DNA from: Antedon bifida
Taxonomy: Eukaryota; Echinodermata; Crinoidea; Comatulida; Antedonidae
Assembly: GCA_963402885.1 (NCBI GenBank)
Contig: OY727100.1
Span: 20,679,665-20,743,664, forward strand
DNA: 64,000 bases
Direction of reading: 5' to 3'
Part shown: positions 12,001 through 23,663 of the stretch, piece after piece
Layout: every line of letters begins with the position of its first letter
How positions within the stretch are numbered: the first letter of the stretch is position 1
Program-made: the position numbers and the translations under genes
The notes under the pieces: generated by a model
Seen by the model: only the letters and a program-made list of their open reading frames with translations
Databases searched by the model: none
Told to the model about the DNA's origin: nothing

Positions 12001-15000
12001 CGAATAGGAGGGCAAGAAGTAGATGAGAGCGACATGCAAGTTGAACTCTGTCAATCAGTCAACAGTTTAAAAAATTTCAATGATAAAATATGAATTGGTA
12101 ATTTATAGAATTAAGATGTGAAGTATTGGAATAGTAAAACTAAAGCTGCTTACAGACTTAAAATCAACACACACAAAAAGTACACATGGTGGTGGTAGTA
12201 GTCATAATTAGATGATGCACGCGAACACTCTGGTGTATCACTATCACCTGAATATTGTGCAAAACAAGGAAGTTTTTAGCTTAAAAGAATTTCTCAAACC
12301 AAATTTTAAGAATTACCATTACAGTTTAAACACATTTCTTTGAATCTTTTTAATTACTTGTTTGAAGAAAAAAATGTGATCATAATATTTAAGTATTGCT
12401 CATTACAGGAATTAAAACATAAACATTACCTTCACTAACTATTAGCTGCGTAGTATCTTTCAGTATTTTGTCTCCATCTACTAGCTTCACTTCACATTGA
12501 TACATCCCAGCATCACCAAGTACAACATTCTTTATCTTCAAAGAGAGAGTGTTATTTTGGTAACTTTTTACTTCAAATCTGTCATCTTTAAAACAATCCT
12601 CAATCTCTGTTGTGCCATCTTCCTTAATCTTCTTCCACTTGTAACCTGTTAATGGCATATCTGCTGGTCCATATTTGCACTTCATTTCAAAATTACTTAT
12701 ACCACATTCTGTTGAGTACTTAGGATTTACCATCTCAATCCCTTAAAATTGTATAAAGTTGTAAAGAAAAATATGCAATTGATGGAATTTGCTTTTTACA
12801 AATTATTTATTCATTTTCTAATAAATGAAAGAACAAATGGTAGCTAGTGAACTTTTTTAAAATAAAAAAAAATAGATTGAATTAAATATTTAAATAACTA
12901 TTTAAGCACTCGCTTCCACATTCTAGTACTTAAGTAATAAGTGTGAGTGTATGGAGTAACAAACAATTAATATGCTAGTGTACTGAAGCTTCTATAGGTT
13001 ATTGTATTGAAAGACATCTGATGAACATCTGATGAATAAAACAAAACATTTTAGTAATTTCATGTTGTTTATATATACAGCAGTTAATTTAGGTGCCAGC
13101 TTAAGTTGGAAGGGTGTATTCACAAAGTCCAGAAGTTCATCAACTTGAACATTTTAATGCACTACAGGTCATTTCATGAGTGTCTTTGACTATTTATTTC
13201 TATTCTGCTCTGCATTGCATATTTATTGCATGATTATTAAACTAACTATAAAATACTGTATATAATAGAGAAATGATAAAGGTACTCATTTAATTTCTAT
13301 AAAATGTAATCACTGTATTAAGGAAAATATAGAATAAAATTATACATTACTCACAATAAACAGATAAGTTAACACCTGGATACTGCTGTCTTCTGCCCCC
13401 TATGCTGCAGTTGTACTTCCCTGAATCAGATCTCACAGGATTTGAAAGTGTTAGGCTGATGCTTCCTCTACCATTTGTAAACACTGGGGAAAAAAAACAT
13501 TAATTAAATACACAATTTTTTTCTTCATAATTTAGCTTTCAGTTTGTAAACACTTAAAACAATTGCAATTTATTATAAAATATACACTTTTTTTTTTATT
13601 CCTGTGAACCGATTAAATGAACTAACTTGAATCATGTGCAGTTTCAGGATAAAATATTTCTAGTGTGTTACAATTACCATTTTCACTGGAATTTGGATTT
13701 GTGTGAATGTCTATTGTATTTTGCATACCAAACAAAATCTACTCAACAAATAATGCTTAATGAAATGCAATAGTTATACTTTGTAAATTACAAATTAAAT
13801 GGAAATAAGTGTGTTGTTACTTACTTGAGTATGAGGTTTCAGATCTAAAACAAATAGTAATAATAATACAATATCATTAGGAAAATATTTAGGATTTAAA
13901 ACGAAAGAGAGTGTTAAAATAATTTGACTTCTTTCTATATTTATATACTGTACATTTACGTAAGACAAAGATATCATGGGGGACACCAAAAGTGATATCC
14001 CCCGTCGACAAGTTACATGATTTAATAGATAAGACAAGAAATAAAAACTATTTTGAATTACAAGATCTTCTACCACAATAATATAATACAAATATCTAAA
14101 AATATATTTGTAATAATAGCGATATACCAAATAACCTTTGGATATTATACAGGTTATTTTTTATTTTTTACCTCCGCCAAGGAGGTATATGTAATCGGTA
14201 GCGTGTGTTTGTTTGTTAGCAGGATTACTCAAAAATTAATTACAAGATCTTTACCAAAATGAATATACAGATAGATATGTGGTCAAGGACCATTACATTA
14301 AATTTTGGGACCATTTGGGACCATGGTCCCAATTCTGGACCACTTTTTAGTATACTTTTCAGACCTGCTAGTGTTAAAAGATAGGACAGAATTTTTCAAA
14401 AGCCGGCGAGCAGTCTTAAAGTAACAAGTAAACTGAAATTGCATTTTCCCGAGAACTACTTGTCCAAAAAACTTCATTTTTGTACAAGAGGCAAGAGTTA
14501 TAATTTGTGATTTGTAATTTTAAAACATAATTTGATTTAATGTGCACGTTTTTTGATGCGAGTAGTTTAAAAAACCTATTTCTTTTCAAATTCACTTGTT
14601 TGATTTTCGCGTTGCTGTTCTATTGTTAGTCAACTGAAGCTATTGTTAATTTAAAGGCTTGTTACATAACCATTACACCAAACTCGCATACACAAGCTTG
14701 TAGTGAAATTAGCCTAAATCACAAGCAGCATTAGGACACACACAAATATATATATATATTTTTTTACCGGAGAAATCTTATGTAGGAGAATTTTACAGTA
14801 GACGGAGGTATGCACTCTCGGAGTGGCTTTCTAGTTTTATTTATTTATTCGGTATATAAAAAAAACTACAACAATTCCAGAGGGCAAACATGTGATTTAC
14901 AATACACAACAAATACAATTAAATAAAAAATGATTAAAAAGTTACTGATACTGAGTTATTATAATTATTATCATTATTCGTTAAGATAAACAATTATTTA

Positions 15001-18000
15001 TTTATATACAAATTCAAGAAAGCCATCTTTTGCTATTCTAAATCTTTTGAGTACAGGCAAACATTAGAAAGATATTAAAAATATAATTTAAAAATTTGAT
15101 TTATAAAAATATAATGTTTATAGTTATTATTTATAGTAAAAAAATAAATTTATACAATTTATAGTAAAAATATATATATATGTAACATTTTGATCATTGG
15201 TTATGATAAATCAATGCAAATAATATGATGTATTGTAGAAGATAGCAACCATAAGTAAGCAGTAGGTGAAGATTCTAACATCAGACAATGACAGAAACAG
15301 TAGCAATCAAAGTATTAGAAGGCGAAGATTTTAAAACAAAGAAACAAAATTGAGAGTAGCAACCAATGTAGGCAAACAGTTAATAGCAACAGCAAAAGAC
15401 CTTAGCAATCATTACATATGAGCGCAGATATTAGTGATCTGGAGGTAATATGTGTGTTCTCAATGTATTGAGCATCTAGTACAGTTGTCAGAACAGGGCA
15501 AACCTACAGTACTTTGTAGTAGTTAAAAGTATCAATTTTTTTGATATTATGGGGAAACTTCTTCCAAAGTTTCAGAACATATACCAAGATTGTGTGATCA
15601 CCGTAATTTCTGTTTGCTTTAAAATTAGGGTGTAAAAGAGTTTAACCCGCTGAAGTTCATTTAATTAAAATCTTACATGTTTTGTACTTGAAAACAATAC
15701 ATAGCTTTTAAAAAAGCATAATCAGTTTTTACAGTAAATATTTGACAAGAAGTGAACTGGATATTCAAGTTTGGAAAAAAAATCATAAAATACCATAAAT
15801 CATTACCTTCTATCTGAGTCTGTTGCTATAACAATAAAAATAATATAAAATAAAATAAATATATATTTTGACTGAGTTATTTCCATGTCAGACAAATAAA
15901 ATCCAGCAAACTCTCGAGAACTTTGCTATTGACCGATTATCTTTGATTCCCAAACACATAATCACCAACTAGCCTTTGCCCGTCTAATAGTTTAATATAA
16001 AAGGAAATCCACAATTTTTATATACTGTTTGTGATTTCATCTGAATAAACATCCTTCTTTGTACAGATAGTGATATAGGCTATATAAACCAAATAACTAC
16101 TTGGAATTTCCAGAGGGCAATATTCAAGCTTGTAATTTCTGACCACAATGAATCATCACTATATTTGTGTGAGATTAGCTAATACATGGGCTCTAAACAA
16201 CATTTTAAACTAATATAAAATGTTAAAATGAATGTGAATTCACATCTATGTGTATAAATAAACCACTTGATGATTAGATTATGAGAACATTTTTAATGAC
16301 CTAATTAAACATAAAAACTTTATAAGGTATTCAAAAGTTAGTATGTTTGGTTTTGTTTTTCTATTAATTTATTATGGAAAAAAAAAAGTTTACCTTCACA
16401 TTCAGTATTAATTTCTACATTAACACCAGATGTTTCTTGACGTTCTGCTAAAAGTGTACTATCTTCATCACCTGCAGCCCTAGAACTTGTCTTTGAAAAA
16501 ATGCATTTAGAAAATGTTATAGTAGTTTCACATACACTTTCAAAAACTTTCACAACAAACTTTGTCTTATTGTATGTCGACTGAGTTATAAAGGGGGTTA
16601 GTTAAATTTACCTTTTAAACTGTTATTCATACTGATAGTAAATAGATTATTATTACAGAAATTCAGATTTAGATGGGCTTTCTTTTATGATATCCTTTAT
16701 TATAAACTTTTTAATTTTAATAATTTAAATGCCAACCTCTAACTCATTGTTCGTCATCTGATATTCTTCACCACTTGTATCACCACTGCTGTAGGGTTAA
16801 CACATAGTATAAGATAATAATAAACTACAACAAGAGTGTTCTCTTTCATTCACCATCATCGGATACTCTTCACCCATGCTGGACTATTCAAACACTACGT
16901 TCACATCGACATGGGTGGTAATCGATACTTATTCACAGGTATTATGAACTTACGATGTAATGAATGACCTTTGAATTCTAGCGTACATGGGCGCTAATTC
17001 ACTGGGTCAGCAGGGGCAGATCTAGGATTTGGAAAATGGGAGGGCACAGATAAAGCAAATTTAGGTAAATGACACCCCTAGATGGTCGGAAATGATACTC
17101 TTGAACATAAAATTCATGATAAATGGCACCTCTAGTGTATGTATTGCACAGTAATCAGCAAAAAAAACTTTTCCAGTCGGTAAACACAGATGACATAACA
17201 TTTGTAAGCGTATGTTAGATGAGCGTGTTCTGTGTAGGAACCGCTGATCGTTTGATCGTTCTCCACAAAGAGTCGGGTGTTTTGTTTTAATTTGCGTTCA
17301 ATGCGTATGCTATAGTCTACATGCACTCAAGACTTACAAAATTGGTAATTTAAAAGAAAAATTAAATGCAATTCTGTATAAGGTGTTATTCCCTAAATCA
17401 GTCCAGTGAGACCATGGCCTTAGTGGTACACACAAGATAAAACGTTCCGCAATATTCACAAAATTTGTTCAATAAATCGTGCTTTATCTCAAAAAGATTT
17501 GAATAATAAAAGGCCTGATATCGAGGAAAAAAACATTTCAGTATTATGTAATCATCTTAACAAACTCACCTGTATTGATTTGTATCTTTGTGTTCAACTG
17601 TGAAATTAAAACAAATTGAATTTAAAATATTCTGTTACTAAAGAACTGATATTTTATTATATTATATTAAGCAAGTACAGTCAGTATACAGTTGGTTTTA
17701 AAGAACCAAATGTATGCAAGTAATAACCTATAACCATCTAGGTCGTGCCCACAGATGGTTCTCGAATACATAGTAATTCCAGCATTAAAAAACTGTTTTT
17801 TTAACTGTACGTACCGCAGGACTATAATACATTGTCATATACAGAAACGAATAGACACGATGATTTATGTCAACTAAAATTAGCACCCTGGGAATTACTT
17901 CCGAAAGATAAACTTGTCACAAAATGAGTCCAAATCTTTTATTTGCCATCGAGTAAACATTCGATTTTAAACGCGCGATTTACCAAATTTTTCTCTTACG

Positions 18001-19105
18001 TAAGTTTATATATAGATGATAAATATCCTGAAAAAGTTAGTATGAGGTAAAATATATGAATTTTTTTAAAAATAGACTACTACTTTAACAGAATAAATGA
18101 ATTGAAATTAAACATTGAAACATTTTGAAATGTAAAAATGATTATATTGACAAAATGATCTGAAAAACAATATACTACTATACTTTAAATATATTATATT
18201 AATACTTACATGATTTGTAACAGTATTCACTACAACAAAATCCACAAAAGTAAAGACAGCAATAACCGACAAACTGACAGACTGTTTTACAACTACTGAA
18301 TTGCTGTTGATTTGAACCAAGCACTTTGTTTTCTTTTTTTATTTCAAAAGTCTTGAACCTTGCAATACTTGGACGATATTTCCAACTCATCTCAACTGAA
18401 TCACCACCTTCAACTGCCACTGTATCAACATCTGTATTGCTCCACTCAATTTTCTTGTAATACATAAAATCTAAAATTTGAATAAAAAATCATAAAAATA
18501 ACAATATTATTATAAATTATATATTGAGTTATCATTATCCATACACCTTAATGTTCCAAAAAAGAAAGTAAGCTATAAGAATATCTATATAATAATCCAA
18601 AGGCAAATTACTGAAAAAGTTACAATGCAGTGGGTATCAGTGGCTGGATTTCAATGGAGATACACAATAAAATAAGCAAAAACTAAATCAACATCCAAAA
18701 AAAAGAGCTTTTGGGCAATATTTAATATCAATTATTGTATTAAATAGAAGAAAATCACAAAAATTCAATATATAAAACGAAAAGTATGATATAAAAAATA
18801 ATAATAATAATAATCTTATAAAAATATTCATAAATCTAAAAATGTTTCAACAATAAAATGACAACAAAACTAAATATATCAATTCCATATTTAATGGTAA
18901 ACAGACATCTTAAAACTATTCAACCGTTGAATAAAAACACACAGAGGTAGAATTAGCAGAAGATCCTAATGTGATGCTATGTAAATGAAGCATGAAATAA
19001 AATAATTAATGCTGGAATAAGTTTACTTACAAACAAGAAGCAGTAACCATAGGAACAAACAAACAATCAAAACAATGAGGGTGATGTACATCAAATCTAA
19101 ACCTC
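3060..19105 (-). CDS. Ig-sialidase fusion protein (gene B)
   Basis: Predicted protein with several Ig domains followed by a six-bladed sialidase fold. Exons in order: 19031-19105 (hydrophobic MYITLIVLIVCLFLWLLLLV, usable as signal sequence), 18291-18470, 13355-13483, 12430-12741, 7920-8243, 7130-7453, then sialidase exons 6880-6907, 6008-6157, 5461-5648, 4240-4323, 3995-4092, 3706-3852 and 3060-3359 (stop). Every junction keeps frame. The sialidase part (about 331 residues, normal length) opens with YRHP, the FRIP-type motif, then VIMRRG, Asp boxes SNDDGVNW and STNDGDSW and the degenerate SEDGFKTW, and ends with the GLAYYSV strand. The Ig exons show W and DxGxYxC signatures. The last Ig exon joins the sialidase directly (LCVQ|SDCDSRNIYRHP). 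A small upstream exon ending at donor 19507 (MFTFWMNG) could supply the start. The 3' half is secure; the 5' limit is uncertain. Confidence 0.65.
4500..4615. repeat. Degenerate GGCGTTTATT-type MITE fragment
   Basis: GGGCGTTTATTAGATAG and GGGGAGGCGTTTTTT followed by AAATAAATACC resemble the complete element at 36728-37093. It lies in a sialidase intron and has no intact ends. Confidence 0.4.
8244..12429. other. Long intron of the Ig-sialidase gene
   Basis: A 4.2-kb intron between the second and third complete Ig exons. No exon was recognised. It holds the inverted repeat at 10491-10623, a small palindrome at 11065-11091 (TATACAGTATA / TATACTGTATA), and interspersed-repeat-like sequence near 10280-10440. 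Confidence 0.5.
10491..10623. repeat. Nested inverted repeat
   Basis: Three nested arm pairs: GTACACCAC / GTGGTGTAC, AGTTTCTCGACGT / ACGTCAAGAAACT (one mismatch) and TGCTTTGATC / GATCAAAGCA, around a short GC-poor loop. This is the signature of a small foldback or MITE-like element inside an intron. Confidence 0.6.
12742..13354. other. Intron, nothing recognised
   Basis: AT-rich intron between the exons at 12430-12741 and 13355-13483 of the minus-strand gene. No repeat or coding signal was identified. Confidence 0.4.
13817..17597 (-). CDS. Micro-exons encoding a tail-like segment between genes A and B
   Basis: Small minus-strand exons at 17570-17597, 16737-16788, 16394-16490, 15807-15825 and 13825-13844, each with acceptor and donor. 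They join in frame to the downstream end of exon 18210-18470. The product reads FEHKDTNQYSSGDTSGEEYQ, MTNNELE, TSSRAAGDEDSTLLAERQE, TSGVNVEINTECE, ATDSDRR, SETSYS: acidic, Ser/Thr-rich, with isolated tyrosines, like an intracellular tail. If the donor at 13825 is not used, the frame stops at once (SETSYSSK then TAA at 13817-13819), so this may be a terminal exon; a minus-strand AATAAA lies near 13568. If it is used, the phase also fits exon 13355-13483. Function unknown. Confidence 0.5.
14168..14838 (+). mobile_element. Interspersed repeat, CCTCCGCC...GGAGGTATGC type
   Basis: Starts ACCTCCGCCAAGGAGGTATA, continues with GTGTTTGTTTGTTAGCAGGA and TACTCAAAAATTA, and ends GACGGAGGTATGCACTCTCG then GAGTGGCTTTCTAGTT. 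From memory these ends mark a very common marine-invertebrate repeat of uncertain class. It sits in an intron of the minus-strand locus and has no coding content. Confidence 0.6.
18210..18470 (-). CDS. Exon with half an Ig domain and a Cys-rich hydrophobic stretch
   Basis: An 87-codon exon that begins YFMYYKKIEWSNTDVDTVAV, continues EGGDSVEMSWKYRPSIARF and an EIKKENKVLG strand, and ends with a hydrophobic TVCQFVGYCCLYFCGFCC. The first 60 codons look like the A-C'' half of a V-type Ig domain; the usual B-strand Cys is replaced within MSWKY. An internal donor (GTAAAA at 18285-18290) would end the exon at 18291 and join in phase to 13355-13483, which supplies the missing D-G half (TNGRGSISL, SDSGKYNC). 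Full use of the exon instead gives the hydrophobic stretch and joins in phase to the tail micro-exon at 17570-17597. It is probably a shared, alternatively spliced exon. Confidence 0.5.
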
Positions 19106-21256
19106 CTGAAAAAGAATTTACACTAATTTCACTATTAAACACATCAATATCAAAACAGTACGGAATTGATAAAGAAACAAATATTCCTTTATTTATTGGT
19201 TTAAAACAACACACAATTTAACTCATAACGTACAACCAGGCTATCACACAAATAATGAAATCTAAGTAATACTGTATTTCATTATTCTATTCATTCATAA
19301 ATTCAGGTTATTCAAGCAAATCATCTTACTTGAACATTCACATTCACTTCAATGATAAATAAAAATTAAGCAGTTTTATTTAGTTGTGCTAAAAAGTATG
19401 TTATTATATCAATAATAATAATAGTAATATGCTATGCAATAATAAATAATAACATGTTAGTTGCACATACAAAGAACAAAACAAACTTTCAGATTTGCAC
19501 TTACTTCCATTCATCCAAAATGTAAACATTTTACTTTGATTAAACAAAAGGAAATGAACATTATCAACACAATCCATGATGAAAACATGCTTTAATAAAA
19601 CTGTAGGGTAACTTTAGTAAAGTGATCAAACTGCTACATTTGAGACCTGTCTGCTGTCTCAATTGCATCCTCTTTTGCGGAACATTAAATCTATTACCTT
19701 AAAATGGTATATTTAGCCATTAAAAAGATTCATTCGGTTGGTATTACAAATAAAATATAATAGTTGGGCTTCAATAGAAACATCAGGTAAATAAAATAAT
19801 CGTTATTTACTATTACAATTACTGTTGAGATATAATTAACTATTATATTTTATTGGTATATTTACCTGTATTACAGTTCTCCATTGTTGTTGTTTCATTA
19901 AGCTTTCCATTCTTTGCATAACATGTAAAATTTGATTCACATATCTCGTCATCTATTTCTATTGTTGTTGTATTTTCTCCTTTCTGAACAACTTTTCCAT
20001 CTTGTAATATCAATACTGATGATGGCTTGGGATGGCCCTCTGCTGTACATGTTGCTAAGCCATCTTCAGATTTAAAAGTAACAGCAACATCTAAAAAAAT
20101 GAGACTAAATTAATTCATTACGATTATTTATTAAAGATTCTGTAGTCCTTTCTTTCCTGAACACTTATAGTGGCTTTGGTTGCTTTTTCCGGACCTGTTC
20201 TTATATTTTGTATTAGCCAAATGCAATTACTATATAGATTAGTTTATGTTATAAAACATTTACATACAATATACAATCAACTTTTTTTCAACACTTGTTT
20301 TAGCATCCTCTCCTTTAAACTGATCACTTTCTGCTTTACATGTATATCTCCCACCATCTTCTTCAGTAGCTGATTTAATCTTAAGAACTGACTCTGTACT
20401 GTTATTTGCAATCTCATATCTAGAAGGGTTGTTGGTGTTGACTGTTTTTCCATCTTTATACCAAGTAATTGCAGGAATAGGATCACCATCAGGTATACTA
20501 CAGGGAAAGGTCACTGATTGATCTTTGTAGACAACAGTAGCTGAGGCAAAAAGAAGTGGCTGTGCCAAATCTGCAAAAAAATATAAACTATAGATTTGAA
20601 AAGATTAGCTTTCTTTTGAAATGCAATTTCATGGTAGCAATGACGTTTGTGATATTAGAACAAAACGTTAAATCTACTCACAATACACAGTTAGAGTAGC
20701 TGGATTTGAATTTTTAAGATGTCCACTTATTGTTATCTGACATTGAAATATTCTTTTGGAATCATTTCTCAGCGGTTGTGAGATCACCAGACTAGCTCTA
20801 CCAGGATCAGTGTGTAACTTAAAGCGTCCATTTTCCATCTTTTTATCATTCACAATTCCTGTTTTAATAATTACTCCACCATCATTTACTTCATTCCATT
20901 GTATTCCATCAGGAATAGCAGATGTAAATTGTAAATAATCACAAGTTATCACTACTTCAGCATCACCTTCCTTAGCTATCTGGTCAAATGCTGTAACCAA
21001 TTGACCATGTACTGTAAACAAAAAATCAGTTAAGCTGTTAACCTAGTGTATATATAATATCTATACAGTAAAAATACTTGTACAATAATTTGCAGATTAT
21101 ACAGTAGGCCTACATGTCAATCTACAACAAAAAATAGAATGACATTGTTATTCAAAAACAAATACCGTATTAGAAAAGGCAAATTATAAATTACATAAAA
21201 AACAACTCACCCTTGGTATCCAGCAATATTACTAGAAAATAGATAACTACAAAATG
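19031..21256 (-). CDS. Three-Ig-domain receptor (gene A), minus-strand paralogue of P1-P3
   Basis: Cell-surface Ig receptor. Exons: 21211-21256 (end of signal peptide, FVVIYFLVILL), 20682-21011 (Ig1, VITCDY...SKRIFQCQ), 20268-20570 (Ig2, VTFPCS, ITWYKDGK, EEDGGRYTCKAES), 19866-20090 (Ig3, ATCTAEGHPKPSSVLILQDG...FTCYAKNG), 19031-19105 (membrane span). All junctions are phase 1 and in frame. Ig1-Ig3 match P1-P3 closely, including VHGQ at the Ig1 start as in P1. No ATG is visible in the signal exon, so the start is in an upstream exon, perhaps ending at the donor-like site near 22817. Reading through the membrane-exon donor gives LLLLVCK and a stop; splicing on leads to 18210-18470. The P1-P3 type YxxL/YxxP tail is absent, so the signalling output probably differs. 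Confidence 0.75.
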
Positions 21257-21851
21257 CTGGAAAGAATAGCAATAATGTAATGATTAGAAATATAAAATAT
21301 TTATCTACAAAAATAAATTCTGCAACAGTTGTTTTTTATGTCTGCATTGGCATAAAAAAATAGGATTATGCTATTCTACCAAATAATTAAAGATGTATTG
21401 TCCCCCAAAAACATGAAAAATAAAGATTAATGAAATCATACTTTGGAAAAAAAAATTGAAAAAAAAAAATTGGTGGTGTTTTTTCGATGGATTTTAAGCA
21501 GTGAAAAAGTCTTTTCTACAGTTATGTAGGCTAATCTTTTAAGAACATTTTACAGTAAAAATTGTGTCCATACAACTGTCTGTTTAGGAGTTACACATTT
21601 TTAAGTAACTTGTCCTCCGAAAATAGTCTGAACACACTATGTTATTTCTGTTGGTTATGTTTCGTTGCACGGCATTGTTTGTCATCTATCGAAGATGTCT
21701 TCCGTTTCCTGAAAAAGGCATAGGCCTAGGGCCTAGTGGGCTAGTATTCTATTTTGAAAAATATGAATTCTGTTAATTACTCTCTTTTCTTTCTTTCTCT
21801 GTCTCAATCAACATTTTATTAGATACAGTCAGTAACTCACCATACACCACT

Positions 21852-22180
21852 CTAAATGAGTGGTGCAAGAGGCAGGTGGGCCGGTTGTGGCCCTCTATTA
21901 GCCTCCCTCGTTAGCCTCCCTGTTAAATTAAAAACTTTTAACCTATCTGCATAGGGTATGCCATGCAAACTAGGTGGTAGCCTAGTTGCTCTTCTCTGAA
22001 CTTTTTCTAATAAAAGAATGTCTTTCCTTAGTTGAGGAGACCATGCCTGGATTGCAAATTCAAGATGAGGCCTGACTAATCCAACATAAAGCGATTTAAT
22101 CATATCAACTGATTTATATTTAATGGATCTTTTAATAGTGATTTGCTGTTTTGGCTGCTGCTACACATTATTTACTTGAC
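21852..22180 (-). pseudogene. CR1-like non-LTR retrotransposon fragment (reverse transcriptase C-terminus)
   Basis: The minus strand reads IKRSIKYKSVDMIKSLYVGL, VRPHLEFAIQAWSPQLRKDI and LLLEKVQRRATRL, the characteristic end of the reverse transcriptase domain in CR1/L2-type LINEs. About 110 codons remain before similarity is lost near ADRLKVFNLTGRL. It is an old 5'-truncated copy in the upstream intron or flank of gene A, with no complete gene. Confidence 0.8.
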
Positions 22181-22685
22181 AAAATATATTGAAATTAAAC
22201 GGTGTTTCAATAATAGATGCATTAAAAGAAGACGCATTCCATTGAGTTTTTAACCATCTATTATAGTTGCTCTTTTGGGAAACAGAAAAGAGAGAGAAGA
22301 AAGAGAAACATGTCTGTAGTGTAAAATCATCAATTTAAAGGATTTATTTGTTACTTTTTATGTGATTCTTCTTCATAAAAGTACTTATGAGGCCCAATTC
22401 TAAGGTGTGGTATTCACAATAAGTTACTTAACAAGTTTGGAGTCAAAAGGAAGTCGAAATAAAAACAGGTGCGAAACGGAACTAGCGCCCAGATTCCATC
22501 AATTTACAAAAATGGGAAGTTAAAAACTAACTGGCCTATAGTTTGCCGGTGACTTCTTAGAGCCTTTTTTAAAAATAGGGGAAACTACCCAGCCTAGCTA
22601 GGTAGGTGCATTGTAAGTAGGCCTAGTCAAACCTTCTGTGGAGCACTAGGCCTGTTATCCTTCGCAACTAGGCCTAACCTATTAT
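22181..22685. other. Upstream region of gene A
   Basis: No gene recognised. It contains a sequence near 22470-22492 (GGTGCGAAACGGAACTAGCG) that resembles one end of the MITE at 22694-23588 and may be a second, broken terminus. Confidence 0.4.
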
Positions 22686-22693
22686 GGTTGATG

Positions 22694-23588
22694 GGCGCTA
22701 CTGCAGTTTCGCACCACACCGTTATATCTTCGATTTCTCACCTAAACTTTCCTTTTTCACACTCACAACATAATATTATGTAACATGTTTATACGATTCG
22801 ACCACTTACGAAGTAATTTTTTTTAAATAACAATACTTTTCAAAACAATTTAAACGATACTGAACTCGCTGTCACAACACTGCGAAATGTTCCCCATCTT
22901 ATATTTAACAATTAATTGCCAGAATGTACGTAAGCTTCATTTTTCCCAAAAATGTAGAAACTATAGAGGGCAGTTTTATAAAATCCAAATACACATATAT
23001 TTAATTTTGAAAGGCAAGAAATGTTTTCAGCTGGCGTAATAGAGGTTAAATTAATATTTCATTATTATTATTATTATTCATATTAATAGAGCCTATCTCG
23101 ATGACTAATCATTACATTTTCACTAAAACAAAAACAAATCATTTTCTATTTTTTAATACAGTGAGATAGCAATATTTGCTATGATGATAGATGATTTCAG
23201 ATATGTGTTTTACATATTGAAATTGAAATATGGTTTATGATTTTTAAAACTGAATTGTTTTATAAAAAATAAAATGTTATATGTACGGACTCATATCGTC
23301 GCTGTTTTGATATGTACAGCTGGTTCTTTATAAAACCACTCTTTGCAGTTTAAAAATAAAAACATACATTGATTTCTGGCAATTTTCTGATTCTAAAATG
23401 GCCACAGTTCGATCAAGGAAAAGGAGCTGTTTTGAAAGGCATTTTTTATTGTGATAAAGGTAATTTAACGGTGGCTAAATCATGGGAACATGTTACATAA
23501 TAATGGCCTAAAATTGTATTATGTGGGTGTGAGAAAAAATGTAGGCGAGAAATCGAAGATATATATGGTGCGAAACTGCAGTAGCGCC
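22694..23588. mobile_element. hAT-like non-autonomous element (MITE), 895 bp
   Basis: Terminal inverted repeats begin GGCGCTACTGCAGTTTCGCA at 22694 and end with the complement (TGCGAAACTGCAGTAGCGCC) at 23588. Similarity continues inward through the ATCTTCGATTTCTC region for about 50 bp. It is flanked by a near-perfect 8-bp target duplication, GGTTGATG (22686-22693) and GGTTGCTG (23589-23596). An 8-bp duplication is the hallmark of hAT transposition. The interior is AT-rich with no transposase. Confidence 0.8.
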
Positions 23589-23627
23589 GGTTGCTGATCG
23601 ATTCCTGTGACTACGCCCCCCTACTAC

Positions 23628-23663
23628 CATGGAGTAAAGAATAAGAATATTCTTTACTCCATG
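23628..23663. repeat. Perfect 16-bp-arm hairpin
   Basis: CATGGAGTAAAGAATA, then AGAA, then TATTCTTTACTCCATG: a perfect inverted repeat with a 4-base loop just outside the MITE. It is not followed by a T-run. Possibly a remnant of a small foldback element. Confidence 0.7.

Noticed and set aside
13795..14130. 111-codon minus-strand ORF
   Set aside because: Starts at a non-ATG codon, crosses the micro-exon at 13825-13844 in another frame and lies in low-complexity DNA; no recognisable domain.
3060..21256. A single giant protein of receptor plus tail plus Ig-sialidase
   Set aside because: All phases are compatible, but a membrane span and tail followed by half an Ig domain makes no topological sense; shared or alternative exons are more likely.
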